Positions 1 to 8,137 of a DNA stretch of 64,000 nt are shown here, piece after piece. The notes below the pieces were generated by a model. The model was not told where the DNA came from and made no database searches. It saw only the letters and a list, made by a program, of their open reading frames with translations. Origin of the DNA: Gammaproteobacteria bacterium (lineage in GTDB: Bacteria > Pseudomonadota > Gammaproteobacteria > Pseudomonadales > Moraxellaceae); NCBI GenBank assembly GCA_028868515.1, contig JAGWUI010000011.1, forward strand, positions 35,884 through 99,883, written 5' to 3'. Position 1 is the stretch's first letter, and the number at the start of each line of letters is the position of its first letter. A program made the translations under genes and the position numbers.

Positions 1-201
1 GTGACATGGTATGTTCAAGTGATCTGCAATTCGGCAAAGTGTATGTAACGAAGGATTCCCTATTTTTCGTTCAATTTGCGATACAAAAGTTCTATTCACA
101 TCTGCGTTTAGGGCAAGTCTCTCTTGCGACAGTCCGCGTATTTTTCGCTCTCGCTTTATATTAGTTGCCAATGTACTTCGTATCATTTCATATGAGTCCA
201 T
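1..201 (-). CDS. XRE-family HTH regulator, 5' part only
   Basis: The reading frame is open from an ATG at 201 to the window edge (67 codons), so only the N-terminus is present. Residues about 12-67 form a typical Cro/C1 helix-turn-helix: LRKxRxxxGLSQERLA-type first helices, then a recognition helix VNRTFVSQIERK and the closing PSLHTLCRIADHL. A second ATG at 186 is in frame. It is likely a DNA-binding repressor divergent from the lipoprotein gene at 367. The target and the C-terminal part cannot be seen. Confidence 0.85.
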   Translation of the reverse strand, partial: MDSYEMIRSTLATNIKRERKIRGLSQERLALNADVNRTFVSQIERKIGNPSLHTLCRIADHLNIPCH

Positions 202-218
202 TCCTCATTTTTTGATAA

Positions 219-332
219 TTGACACTATTAATCCACATGATATATCATTCAATTTGAGGTTTGGTTCAGTTATAAAAGCATTGTTCGCAAAGAAGTCTCT
301 ATTGAATGTTTTTCAATTGCTATTTGACACTA
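219..332. promoter_or_regulatory. Divergent promoter region with a repeated TTGACACTA
   Basis: The 9-base word TTGACACTA occurs twice in the same orientation, at 219-227 and 324-332, between the XRE regulator and the divergent lipoprotein gene. Each copy includes a good -35 hexamer (TTGACA), but no convincing -10 box lies at the right distance from the second copy. The repeats may be regulator sites or promoter parts. Confidence 0.3.
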
Positions 333-366
333 CTTTATAAAATTCCAAAAAATGAGGTTACTTAAG

Positions 367-828
367 ATGCTCCTAAAAAAAACCTCCATTATTGGTTCAT
401 TGACCATCGTGATCCTGTTGTCTGGCTGCCAATCGCTGAGCCAGGTTGGTCAATCCTATGGTCAATTTGCGGATAATATGAATGAAAAATTTAATAAAAT
501 GCAGACAGATTTGATTAATGGATCCCAAACCTTAGAAAGAGCACCAAATTTGCCAGCAGGTCTGATTGTTCATTTGAGATATGGTGTTTATGCGGGTGCT
601 AATAAATTAATAGGTGATTTAACTTATTCGAGATATTGCAAGACTCTTATTTTAGATGCCGAACTATATAATGCAGATAGCGCTCAAATCAGTTCAGCAC
701 CGTTAGTACTACATGATGTTAAACCTAACATCAAAGTTCTCATCGAGCAATTCGCTCCATCCGATCCACAACGCCAAAGTAACTCTGTTAGAAAAATTTT
801 ATTGTCGAATTTACAATGTATGCGATAG
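367..828 (+). CDS. Small lipoprotein of unknown function
   Basis: The product is about 153 residues with a classic lipoprotein signal: two lysines, a hydrophobic stretch and lipobox LLSGC, giving lipidation at Cys21. The ATG at 367 is preferred over the in-frame ATG at 352 because GAGG at 354-357 lies 9 bases before it. The mature part is mixed alpha/beta with Cys in SRYCKTL and near the C-terminus, and it matches no family I recognise. It is expected in the cell envelope. It is the first gene of a run of small unknown genes beside an XRE regulator, which is typical accessory-island content. Confidence 0.7.
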   Translation: MLLKKTSIIGSLTIVILLSGCQSLSQVGQSYGQFADNMNEKFNKMQTDLINGSQTLERAPNLPAGLIVHLRYGVYAGANKLIGDLTYSRYCKTLILDAELYNADSAQISSAPLVLHDVKPNIKVLIEQFAPSDPQRQSNSVRKILLSNLQCMR

Positions 829-890
829 GTCTGCAGCTTTTTAAGAAAACTAAAATGGATTGATATCAAGACAGTAAATTTGGGGTAGCC

Positions 891-1136
891 ATGACTGAAT
901 CTGAGTATTTGATATTGTTAGAAAAAATTGAAAGGTTTCGGGTAAGTTTACAGGATAATCCATACACGCTATCGAAGTCAGCGCAATCAACCCTTGCTTT
1001 GCTTGCAGTTGATAATATCCAGCCAACTCCTTCAGGACTCTTGCGCTTTATGGCGAGCGACAGTGGCGTGATTTCAAAGACAGAAGCGATAGAAATGCTC
1101 AAGTGGGAAGCCAAGATAAAGGCTAAAATTAAATAA
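891..1136 (+). CDS. Hypothetical protein, 81 aa
   Basis: A short, charged, probably helical cytoplasmic protein beginning MTESEYLILLEKIERF and ending in a lysine-rich tail. GGGGTAG just before the ATG is a usable ribosome binding site. It lies 22 bases before the next small gene, so the two are probably co-transcribed. I do not recognise the family and see no catalytic motif. Confidence 0.55.
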   Translation: MTESEYLILLEKIERFRVSLQDNPYTLSKSAQSTLALLAVDNIQPTPSGLLRFMASDSGVISKTEAIEMLKWEAKIKAKIK

Positions 1137-1158
1137 TAGCTATTGGAGACTTAGAAAA

Positions 1159-1428
1159 ATGGATGAACTTCAACTAGAAAAAACGATTAAATTGGCTTGT
1201 AAGATCATATTAGATCAAACATTGCCACGTTGCTGGAAGATACGCATAGTTAAGCAAGGTCAATCGGCGCTTGAACGCGAGTTGCTGCCCGTTCACTTCA
1301 AGTCGTTGAAAGGTGCAGTCAAATTTGTTTCTCAATATCGGAATGATTGGCAGGTTAATGAACTATCCGATAGTTATACCATGAGTGCATCAGACGCTCG
1401 TTCTATCGTGGCTGATGCTCAACCGTGA
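1159..1428 (+). CDS. Hypothetical protein, 89 aa
   Basis: A small soluble protein with balanced charge (MDELQLEKTIKLACKIIL...). GGAG sits about 10 bases before the ATG. Its stop codon overlaps a GTG start for a tiny membrane protein at 1425, so translation may be coupled. The family is not recognised. The neighbours suggest accessory cargo of the island. Confidence 0.55.
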   Translation: MDELQLEKTIKLACKIILDQTLPRCWKIRIVKQGQSALERELLPVHFKSLKGAVKFVSQYRNDWQVNELSDSYTMSASDARSIVADAQP

Positions 1429-1580
1429 GTTTCCTCGTCTGGGTGTTTCATCATCCTCTACGAGTGATAGTTAGCATTACTTTCTTCGAGCTTGGCTGGT
1501 TCGCAGCTTTCTATTTGTTCGGAGATCCATATCATTCGTACACTCTGCACGATTGGCTGTGGGGTTATCATCACTCTTGA
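1425..1580 (+). CDS. Possible small membrane protein, 51 aa
   Basis: This short frame starts with GTG at 1425 and overlaps the upstream stop codon by four bases (GTGA), an arrangement typical of translational coupling. The product is strongly hydrophobic and aromatic, with one likely membrane segment around VIVSITFFELGWFAAFYLF, then a His/Trp/Tyr-rich tail ending WGYHHS. There is no independent ribosome binding site. The composition looks like a real small membrane protein rather than noise, but nothing identifies it. Confidence 0.45.
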   Translation: MSFLVWVFHHPLRVIVSITFFELGWFAAFYLFGDPYHSYTLHDWLWGYHHS

Positions 1581-1613
1581 TACTTCCGATTATTAACATT
1601 AATCCAATCTTCT

Positions 1614-1630
1614 TTTCAAAATCTTTGAAA
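1614..1630. promoter_or_regulatory. Short inverted repeat upstream of zinc-finger gene
   Basis: TTTCAAA and TTTGAAA are separated by three bases (perfect 7-bp arms). The repeat lies in the non-coding stretch 1581-1766, where no other gene is seen, and about 140 bases before the operon that starts at 1767. It could be an operator. The role is inferred only from symmetry and place. Confidence 0.25.
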
Positions 1631-1766
1631 TTTCGTTGTACCAGCCCCCACATGAGAATTTCACCATAGCTTGTACTACCTGTTGATCAGAGCGGTTGCC
1701 AAACTATGCTATTTCGCTTTATTAGTCGTTATTTTTACCATACCTGCCTTTATGTATGGAACTGTC

Positions 1767-2204
1767 ATGCTGAACAAGCACTGTAAAGTCTGTAATGCAT
1801 TGTTTAAACCTTGTCCACAAGTTGAAAATCAAACTTATTGCTCAAAACCAGAATGTCAGAAAGCTCGTAAACGGATGTGGCAAAAAAACAAACGTGAGAC
1901 CGATTTGTCCTATCGTGAGAATCAATACGCAGCGCACCGAGCTTGGCTCAATCGCAATCCAGAATATGTTCGTCCGAGCCGTAAGCCTAAGAAAAAACCA
2001 GACAATGTCATACAGGGCACAGTTTTACAACCTGAACTCAATACAACTATCCCATGTGAAGGCTGTGGCAAGATGGACTTGTTAATTAAGGAAAACTTAT
2101 TTAGAACAGGTCTTTATCATCTAAAATTCTTAAATGATGAAACAAAAAAGATGGATGCGTGGATTGTTGAAATAACTGTTATATCAAAGTGTTGTAATAG
2201 ATGA
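1767..2204 (+). CDS. Cysteine-rich zinc-finger-like protein of a recombinase/ParB element
   Basis: About 145 residues from the ATG at 1767; an earlier TTG at 1671 would add a hydrophobic leader that does not fit the family. The N-terminus carries C6-x2-C9, C16, then YC25SKPEC30QKARKRMWQ, followed by repeated RxNQYAAHRAWLNRNPEY-like segments and a basic linker. A second CEGC pair lies near residue 100. This resembles the small zinc-binding proteins often seen beside large serine recombinases and RepB-like genes (family recollection, not searched). It probably binds DNA. It is the likely first gene of the operon ending at 5714. Confidence 0.6.
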   Translation: MLNKHCKVCNALFKPCPQVENQTYCSKPECQKARKRMWQKNKRETDLSYRENQYAAHRAWLNRNPEYVRPSRKPKKKPDNVIQGTVLQPELNTTIPCEGCGKMDLLIKENLFRTGLYHLKFLNDETKKMDAWIVEITVISKCCNR

Positions 2205-2371
2205 AAAATATAAAGAGATGACCAGATAGTTTTTTTATCAAGCAACTGCTAGCGTATTCCGTATGTATTTTAACCACATGCAATGATTTAGCTTACGCCG
2301 AGCTGTGACGTGGTCTTGATTAATGCATAGATGTTCCGTTGTTTTACATCATAATCGGACAACTAGAGCTC

Positions 2372-3937
2372 ATGGAATCAAATAGCATAACAGAGGTGGA
2401 TCAGAATAAACCGAAGCGGTTTAGGGCCGCCGAATATGTACGCATGTCCACCGAACATCAGCAATACTCTACACTTAATCAGGCTGATAAAATCCGCGAA
2501 TATGCAGCGCGTCGCGATATAGAAATCGTTCGAACCTACACTGATGAGGGTAAAAGTGGTTTGAATATCGTAGGACGACAAGGATTGCAGGAGTTGATTC
2601 GCGATGTACAAGCAGGTGCGACTGATTTTGAGATCATCTTAGTCTATGATGTAAGCCGCTGGGGACGATTTCAGGATGCTGATGAAAGTGCCTATTACGA
2701 ATATATCTGCCGTCAAGCAGGTATACAAGTTGCTTACTGCGCTGAGCAATTTGAAAACGATGGCTCAATATCGTCTACTATTGTTAAAAGCCTCAAACGC
2801 TCCATGGCTGGTGAATATAGCCGAGAACTATCTGCTAAAGTTTTTGCAGGACAATGTCGGTTGATTCAGCTGGGTTTTCGTCAAGGTGGACCTGCTGGTT
2901 ATGGACTGCGCCGTGTTCTTGTAGATCAACATGGTGCCATCAAAGCTGAACTTTCCAGAGGTGAGCATAAAAGTTTACAAACTGACCGAGTAGTTCTTAT
3001 TCCTGGGCCAGACAATGAGGTGCGTACGGTTAACACCATGTATCGTTGGTTTATTGATGATGGTCTAGTTGAGTCAGAGATTGCTAGCCGACTTAACAGT
3101 ATGGCTGTTCGTACTGATCTTAATCGTGATTGGACACGGGCTACTGTGCATGAGGTTCTGACCAATGAAAAATACATTGGCAATAACGTCTACAACCGAA
3201 GGTCGTTTAAGCTTAAAAAAAAGCGAGTCGCGAATACTCCCGAAAAGTGGATCAAAAAAGTCGGTGCTTTTGAACCTGTAGTTCCTCCAGATATTTTCTA
3301 TACCGCGCAAGGTATTATTCGTGCTAGATCGTATCGCTATAGCAATGATGAATTAATCGAACGACTACGCAATTTATATCAAAAGCGGGGCTTCCTTTCA
3401 GGGTTAATCATCAATGAAACAGATGATATGCCGTCAACTTCAATTTATGCCCATCGCTTTGGTAGCTTAATTCGCGCTTATCAAATCGTCGGATTTACAC
3501 CTGATCGCGATTATCAGTATCTCGAAACCAATAAATTTTTGCGACGTTTCCACCCTGAAATCATTCATGAAACTGAAAATCAAATGATTGCGCTGGGTGG
3601 AATAGTTCAGCGTGACCCTGCGACAGATCTTTTATGGGTCAATGACGAGTTTAGCATTTCCCTCGTGATTTCTCGTTGTCAAACTTCTGAGACAGGCCGT
3701 CGGAGTTGGAAAGTACGCTTCGATACCAGTCTCTCTCCCGACATTACCGTGGCTGTTCGCCTGAATCAGACAAATGATGCGGCGCTAGATTATTACCTGC
3801 TGCCAAGATTGGATTTCGGGCAAGAAAGAATCCGTTTAGCCGATCATAATTCAATTGAGTTTGAAAGCTATCGTTTTAGTAGTCTCGATTATTTATATGG
3901 TATGGCAGAGCGTACTCGTCTAAGGAGGTTTGCATGA
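2372..3937 (+). CDS. Large serine recombinase (resolvase/invertase family)
   Basis: A 521-residue large serine recombinase. The N-terminal resolvase domain has catalytic Ser26 in YVRMSTEHQ, the conserved YDVSRWGRF segment near residue 92, and the MAGEYSRELSAKV helix that joins the catalytic and DNA-binding domains. A Recombinase domain (GPAGYGLRR..., NEKYIGNNVYNR) follows, then a long C-terminal region without an obvious four-cysteine zinc ribbon. The start at 2372 is chosen over an upstream TTG at 2339. Such enzymes integrate or excise mobile DNA at short att sites. Its stop overlaps the ATG of the ParB-like gene, so the two are made together. Confidence 0.88.
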   Translation: MESNSITEVDQNKPKRFRAAEYVRMSTEHQQYSTLNQADKIREYAARRDIEIVRTYTDEGKSGLNIVGRQGLQELIRDVQAGATDFEIILVYDVSRWGRFQDADESAYYEYICRQAGIQVAYCAEQFENDGSISSTIVKSLKRSMAGEYSRELSAKVFAGQCRLIQLGFRQGGPAGYGLRRVLVDQHGAIKAELSRGEHKSLQTDRVVLIPGPDNEVRTVNTMYRWFIDDGLVESEIASRLNSMAVRTDLNRDWTRATVHEVLTNEKYIGNNVYNRRSFKLKKKRVANTPEKWIKKVGAFEPVVPPDIFYTAQGIIRARSYRYSNDELIERLRNLYQKRGFLSGLIINETDDMPSTSIYAHRFGSLIRAYQIVGFTPDRDYQYLETNKFLRRFHPEIIHETENQMIALGGIVQRDPATDLLWVNDEFSISLVISRCQTSETGRRSWKVRFDTSLSPDITVAVRLNQTNDAALDYYLLPRLDFGQERIRLADHNSIEFESYRFSSLDYLYGMAERTRLRRFA

Positions 3938-4839
3938 GCGATTGTCCAGATGCAGGTATCGTGCGCATGATTCCTATCGATTGTATTGATGTGTTGAATC
4001 CACGTGATAGAAATAACAGCGTATTTAATGAAATTATAAAAAATATTGAAACAGTCGGTTTGAAAAAGCCAATTACAGTCACGTCACGCTTTAAAACGGG
4101 TGGCTCAGAGCATTATCTTTTAATTTGTGGCGAGGGACGATTAAAGGCATTTCGAGCGCTAGGTGAAAGTCATATTCCTGCTTTAGTCATTGATGTTAGC
4201 GAGGAAAATGCATTCATCATGAGTTTGGCTGAGAATATTGCACGCCGCCACCATCGCCCTTTAGAGTTACTTGTAGGTATAGAGCAGTTACTTGATCGAG
4301 GGTATGGGAAGAATGAAATTGCAAAGAAAACTGGGTTATCGCCAGAGTATGTGCAGGGAGTATTAACATTACTCAAGCACGGTGAAGAACGATTATTAGT
4401 TGCTGTAGAGAAAGGTGGAATCCCATTGAATGTTGCATTAGCAATTGTTGGTGCAGGTAATGATGATGTCGCTATTCAATCTGCGTTGCAAGATGCTTAT
4501 GAGTCTGGAGCACTTCGTGGCAACCGTTTGAATCATGCACGCAGAATTATTGCGCACAGGAGCATATCTGGGCGAAAAGTTTCGCGCAATCCTGAAGTAA
4601 GAAGAACTCAGGAGCTAACATCTTCAGGCATTATACGAACTTATCAAAAGGAAGCTGAACGACAGAAACTATTGATAAAGAAATCCAATATAACTCAGCA
4701 GCGGTTGTTGATTATTGTTAGTGCGTTACGAAAATTATTTGCTGATGAGAATTTTGTGACGTTATTACGAGCGGAAGATTTAGATTCATTACCTACGTAC
4801 CTTGATGAGCGTATAAAGGTTGGAGCACATTCATTATGA
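3934..4839 (+). CDS. ParB/RepB/Spo0J-family partition-like protein
   Basis: A 301-residue protein with an N-terminal ParB domain: CGEGRLKAFRALGE near residues 64-75 and the SLAENIARRHHRPLE box near 95-110. A helix-turn-helix follows (YGKNEIAKKTGLSPEYVQGVLTLL). AAGGAGG precedes the ATG, which overlaps the recombinase stop (ATGA). ParB proteins bind centromere-like DNA and in many cases CTP. No ParA ATPase gene is present nearby, so a classical partition role is doubtful. The protein may instead serve the mobile element, for example in replication, excision or regulation. Confidence 0.82.
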   Translation: MSDCPDAGIVRMIPIDCIDVLNPRDRNNSVFNEIIKNIETVGLKKPITVTSRFKTGGSEHYLLICGEGRLKAFRALGESHIPALVIDVSEENAFIMSLAENIARRHHRPLELLVGIEQLLDRGYGKNEIAKKTGLSPEYVQGVLTLLKHGEERLLVAVEKGGIPLNVALAIVGAGNDDVAIQSALQDAYESGALRGNRLNHARRIIAHRSISGRKVSRNPEVRRTQELTSSGIIRTYQKEAERQKLLIKKSNITQQRLLIIVSALRKLFADENFVTLLRAEDLDSLPTYLDERIKVGAHSL

Positions 4840-5714
4840 GTAAAGTTCCTGTGGGTTTCGATCTTGAAACATTGATGATTCCGATTAAACAGATTTTACC
4901 ATCAAGACGAATGCCCAGTTCAGTCATGACTACGCGTAAATATCAGCAAATTAAAGCCTCAATTCAAGAGGTTGGGCTTATCGAGCCCTTATCTATAGCC
5001 GTATCTGATGCTAAAACTGGACATTATATTTTACTGGATGGGCATGTACGGCGACTGGTTTTACAAGAGTTGGGACACGAGCAAGCAGTTTGCCTGATCT
5101 CAACCGATGATGAGAGTTATACCTACAATAGCAGAGTAAACCGTTTGTCACCCATCCAAGAACATCGGATGATTAAGCGGGCGGTGGATCGAGGGGTTGA
5201 TCCTGAACGATTGGCTAGAGCACTGAATTTAGATACAAATTCTATCGTAAAAAAATTAACCATGTTGCACGGTATATGCCCAGAAGCGATAGAGCTACTA
5301 AAAAGTCGCCAGTTTTCCTCTCAAGTTTTCTCAGCACTTAGAAAAATGAAGCCAACTCGCCAGTTAGAGTGCATTGATTTAATGATTTCAGCTAATAACA
5401 TTACTGCCAAATATGCGGAGTCAATATTAGTTGCTACGCCTGAATCGATGTTGGTACAAGGAAATCGAAAAGCAAATCAGCGTAAAGGATTAAGTTCAGA
5501 GCAGATGGCAAAAATGGAAATGGAGATGAGTAATCTTGAAGTGCAGTTTAAGATTGCTGAGCAAAGTTATGGTGATGACAGTTTGGATTTTGTTGTAGCA
5601 AAAGGTTATTTGACACGTTTACTAAGCAATTCATCAGTAACTCGCTATCTCAAGCAACATCAACAGGAAATCTTGACTGAACTTGAGAATATTGTTCAGG
5701 TCACTTCCTACTAA
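4836..5714 (+). CDS. RepB-type plasmid partition protein (ParB N-terminal plus RepB C-terminal region)
   Basis: A 292-residue paralogue of the preceding gene. ParB-like features include LLDGHVRRLVLQELG near residue 66, LSPIQEHRMIKRAVDRGV, and a helix-turn-helix (ERLARALNLDTNSIVKKL). The C-terminal half (CPEAIELLKSRQFSSQVFSALRKMKPTRQLE...) resembles the RepB partition C-terminal family. Its ATG overlaps the previous stop (ATGA), making recombinase, ParB and RepB one translationally coupled unit. No ATPase partner is seen. Function within a recombinase-encoded mobile unit is inferred. Confidence 0.78.
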   Translation: MSKVPVGFDLETLMIPIKQILPSRRMPSSVMTTRKYQQIKASIQEVGLIEPLSIAVSDAKTGHYILLDGHVRRLVLQELGHEQAVCLISTDDESYTYNSRVNRLSPIQEHRMIKRAVDRGVDPERLARALNLDTNSIVKKLTMLHGICPEAIELLKSRQFSSQVFSALRKMKPTRQLECIDLMISANNITAKYAESILVATPESMLVQGNRKANQRKGLSSEQMAKMEMEMSNLEVQFKIAEQSYGDDSLDFVVAKGYLTRLLSNSSVTRYLKQHQQEILTELENIVQVTSY

Positions 5715-5800
5715 AGTTTTATAGCAGTAATTAGTTGTATTACATACTATTATTGCCTTGAGCTTCACAATTATAGCCATTCCTCCTGCTTTTTTGAAAG

Positions 5801-5884
5801 TAGCTTTTTTAGGGGGCTGATGATTAGTTTTTTTGAGATCGGCTATAATCTCAAGTACTAAAAAAGCCCCTAAAAAGGAGCTTA
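5801..5884. terminator. Nested inverted repeats between convergent genes
   Basis: An outer imperfect stem pairs AGCTTTTTTAGGGGGCT (about 5802-5818) with AGCCCCTAAAAAGGAGCT (about 5865-5882). An inner perfect stem pairs TTGAGAT (5833-5839) with ATCTCAA (5848-5854). A/T runs on both sides make it a plausible bidirectional terminator for the RepB gene and the convergent protease gene. It may also mark the end of the recombinase unit. Confidence 0.55.
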
Positions 5885-5922
5885 ATTTTTTACCATGTTA
5901 GAAGTAAGTATGATTTGAACTA

Positions 5923-6906
5923 TTATTTTGATTGCGGCGAAGAGCGTCTTGGCGAACTTTTTCTAGGCTTTTCGCTGTGTTGCTCTGCTCTTGAAGATGC
6001 TTCATCATTGCTTCCTGCAGCTGTTTTGGCTGTTGGTAAGTCATTGGCTGCTGCATCAATATTGGCTTGATCATTTGAATTTTCCTGTTCGGTTACTTTA
6101 TCTGGTTCCCACTTACTGCAAAATACTTCTGAACTATCAAGTAATGAGCGCATAAATAGGTCAATTTTGTTTAAAAGCGAAACCTCGTCAGGTTCAGGAC
6201 CCCTCACAGTTTTGAATATATCACGAGCTTCCTTTCTGTCAATAACAAATGCGTGTGAAGGATAACCTACGATAAGTCTTTCCACCCCATCTTGCTTAAT
6301 ATTTTTGAATTTTCTTTCAAGCATATTCCCATAAGATAACGCAATACTTGAAGCCCGATTGATTTCTCCTATTCGAATAGGATCAATCTGAGCAAAGACT
6401 GGCTGAAATAGACCTGTTGTTAGATTTGTCGCAATTTCACTTGCAAGCTTAGTAGAGACTCTTGCGCTTACTTTTGTATCAATCATAAAGTCTTTAAACA
6501 TCTGTTGTGCTTGAGATTTTAGTGCAGTTATTCCTTGGATAATATCCATACCAGACGACCGCTCAAACATCTCATTCAAATTTGCAAGTTGAACATCCAA
6601 AGGGCCTAGCTCACCCATGTCAGAAATGATTAGCTCTGATGCGCCAATAGCGATCAATGTTCCAGCCGACTTACAGTAATGTGGGACAAAAAGCCTAATA
6701 CCATCAACATAATGATGTTGGAGCGCACGAGCAATACGAAATGCTGCATGAGGATCTCCACCATATGTGTATAGGACTAGATTAACCTTTTTTGAGTTAG
6801 ATGAACTTGCAGCCTCATCACAGACCTTGGTTATCTTTTCATAGCCATTTCGGCTAATTTCACCAGAGTAAACAATAGTGTCTACTCCATTTTCATGTAC
6901 ACTCAT
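5923..6906 (-). CDS. SDH-type serine proteinase (ClpP/crotonase-fold, S49-like)
   Basis: A 327-residue protein of the serine dehydrogenase proteinase type, related in fold to ClpP and SppA. It has LVLYTYGGDPHAAFRIARAL, then CKSAGTLIAIGA with the likely nucleophile serine near residue 80, and the family-typical ELGPLDVQ. There is no signal peptide or membrane anchor at the N-terminus, so it is probably cytosolic or peripheral. The last 50 residues are low-complexity, Asn/Asp/Ala-rich and then strongly basic (KPRKSSPRRSSPQSK). AAGGA lies 6 bases before the ATG. The substrate is unknown. Such genes occur in accessory islands. Confidence 0.8.
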   Translation of the reverse strand: MSVHENGVDTIVYSGEISRNGYEKITKVCDEAASSSNSKKVNLVLYTYGGDPHAAFRIARALQHHYVDGIRLFVPHYCKSAGTLIAIGASELIISDMGELGPLDVQLANLNEMFERSSGMDIIQGITALKSQAQQMFKDFMIDTKVSARVSTKLASEIATNLTTGLFQPVFAQIDPIRIGEINRASSIALSYGNMLERKFKNIKQDGVERLIVGYPSHAFVIDRKEARDIFKTVRGPEPDEVSLLNKIDLFMRSLLDSSEVFCSKWEPDKVTEQENSNDQANIDAAANDLPTAKTAAGSNDEASSRAEQHSEKPRKSSPRRSSPQSK

Positions 6907-6972
6907 TTTGCATCCTTATTTTTTTAAATTATTAATCTATACAAAAAAAATGGAAGTGCCTACTAACAATAA

Positions 6973-7197
6973 TTAAGTGGCAACGTCAAAAAAATCTTCA
7001 CTTATCTCCACTATAACCTCAATGAACCCCTCATTAAAGTTATGTCTTAAGCGTAGTACACGATAACATGGGAAGTCATCGTCAGGGCATATATGTTCCC
7101 CAACTCTGGGCATCGTTGGATACTTAAAATCCCCTACTAGCTCTACCTTGTGCAGATCATGATTAATCTTGAAAAGTCTAACTTTGAATGTACTCAT
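6973..7197 (-). CDS. Hypothetical protein, 74 aa
   Basis: A small, probably beta-rich acidic protein (MSTFKVRLFKINHDLHKVEL...). The ATG at 7197 is preferred because GGAG lies 6 bases before it; a TTG two codons upstream is also in frame. It lies 66 bases before the protease gene on the same strand and may be its operon partner. The family is not recognised. Confidence 0.55.
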   Translation of the reverse strand: MSTFKVRLFKINHDLHKVELVGDFKYPTMPRVGEHICPDDDFPCYRVLRLRHNFNEGFIEVIVEISEDFFDVAT

Positions 7198-7252
7198 TCT
7201 CAACTCCGCAATAACTTCTTGGAAAAGCGAAAAATAATTGATTTCGACGAAG

Positions 7253-7282
7253 TGAAAAAGAAGGGCAGACTAGCTACCCTTC
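7253..7282 (-). terminator. Rho-independent terminator after the 47-aa gene
   Basis: On the minus strand, GAAGGG pairs with CCCTTC around an 11-base loop (7260-7282) and is followed by TTTTT. It lies just after the stop codon at 7290 and would separate that gene from the downstream hypothetical/protease pair. Confidence 0.6.
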
Positions 7283-7289
7283 AGTTCAA

Positions 7290-7433
7290 TTAACAACGTA
7301 CTAAGAATGCCCATGCTTCGTATCCATATTCATGCGCATCTAATATTTTTTCAGATTTGCCTCGTACTTTGCGATAACGGCAGAATATCCATCGAAAGCC
7401 TTCTGGCGCGGGGTAGTTACCCAGTTTCGTCAT
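7290..7433 (-). CDS. Small hypothetical protein, 47 aa
   Basis: A short frame beginning MTKLGNYPAPEGFRWIFCRY and ending YEAWAFLVRC. GGAGG lies 11-12 bases before the ATG at 7433 and a terminator follows the stop, so this looks like a genuine tiny gene. It is basic and aromatic and carries two cysteines near FCRYRK and at the C-terminus. Proteins of this style (Pro-x-Gly-phi-RW followed by a basic segment) occur in phage and island cargo, but no function is known to me. Confidence 0.6.
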   Translation of the reverse strand: MTKLGNYPAPEGFRWIFCRYRKVRGKSEKILDAHEYGYEAWAFLVRC

Positions 7434-7550
7434 AATGCATACACACCTCCTTACTCAAGATAATTTGATTTTCAGTATCAAATGCACTAAAGTAAGGTTT
7501 CGACGCTTTACTTTGGTTGCTTTGAGACTGCTATACAGGTCTGAAGTTTC

Positions 7551-8120
7551 CTATATAGAACCGACATTTGCTAATGCTTTTGTCGGTTTTTCACTTTCTA
7601 ATTTCATTAGTCTATAAGCTGATGCCTCATAGCTTGTTTGATACATAATTTGGACTTGAATAGCACTATTTATTGTTTTACATATATTGAATGGCATTAA
7701 AAGCTCAGATGCAAAGGTGTTCGCTTGCCATTCAGAATCCTCAAAAATTTTATGGCCACCATTATTGGCACGAGCCAAGGCAATATTTTCATGAAGTGTT
7801 AAATGTCCAATCTCATGACAAATTGTAAATCTCGCACGTCCATCATTATTATGCAAAGCATCGTATACATCTTCACGGATAAGTAATTCTAATGTGTCTG
7901 GGCTTGCTGCTGCTTCGCAGTTTCCCATTTCTTCCATGGTCTTAATTATTAAAACTACACCCAGCTTACCTAGAATAATTTCCAAGCTCTTAACCACATT
8001 AAGACTTTTATTATCTTCGCATTTGAAAAGCAGTCTTCTATACATGAGGGCTAGGCCTCTAATATTGTTTACGCTTCGAGGTTTAACCTTTACACCATGT
8101 GGCTTAAAGTCTGGGTGCAT
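7551..8120 (-). CDS. ImmA/IrrE-family metallopeptidase
   Basis: A 189-residue protein with the zinc-protease signature CHEIGHLTLH near residues 98-108 and the third-ligand segment EWQANTFASELLMP near 130-143, the hallmark of ImmA/IrrE peptidases (DUF955). These enzymes typically cleave a partner XRE repressor and so relieve repression in mobile elements or toxin-antitoxin-like pairs. GGGAG lies 9 bases before the ATG. It starts 17 bases after the stop of the XRE gene on the same strand. The XRE protein is therefore the likely substrate. Confidence 0.88.
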   Translation of the reverse strand: MHPDFKPHGVKVKPRSVNNIRGLALMYRRLLFKCEDNKSLNVVKSLEIILGKLGVVLIIKTMEEMGNCEAAASPDTLELLIREDVYDALHNNDGRARFTICHEIGHLTLHENIALARANNGGHKIFEDSEWQANTFASELLMPFNICKTINSAIQVQIMYQTSYEASAYRLMKLESEKPTKALANVGSI

Positions 8121-8137
8121 TTAGTTTTTCTCCCTGA

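Noticed and set aside
1671..1766. N-terminal extension of the zinc-finger gene from a TTG
   Set aside because: It would place a membrane-like leader before a cytosolic zinc-finger protein and has no ribosome binding site; ATG 1767 fits better.
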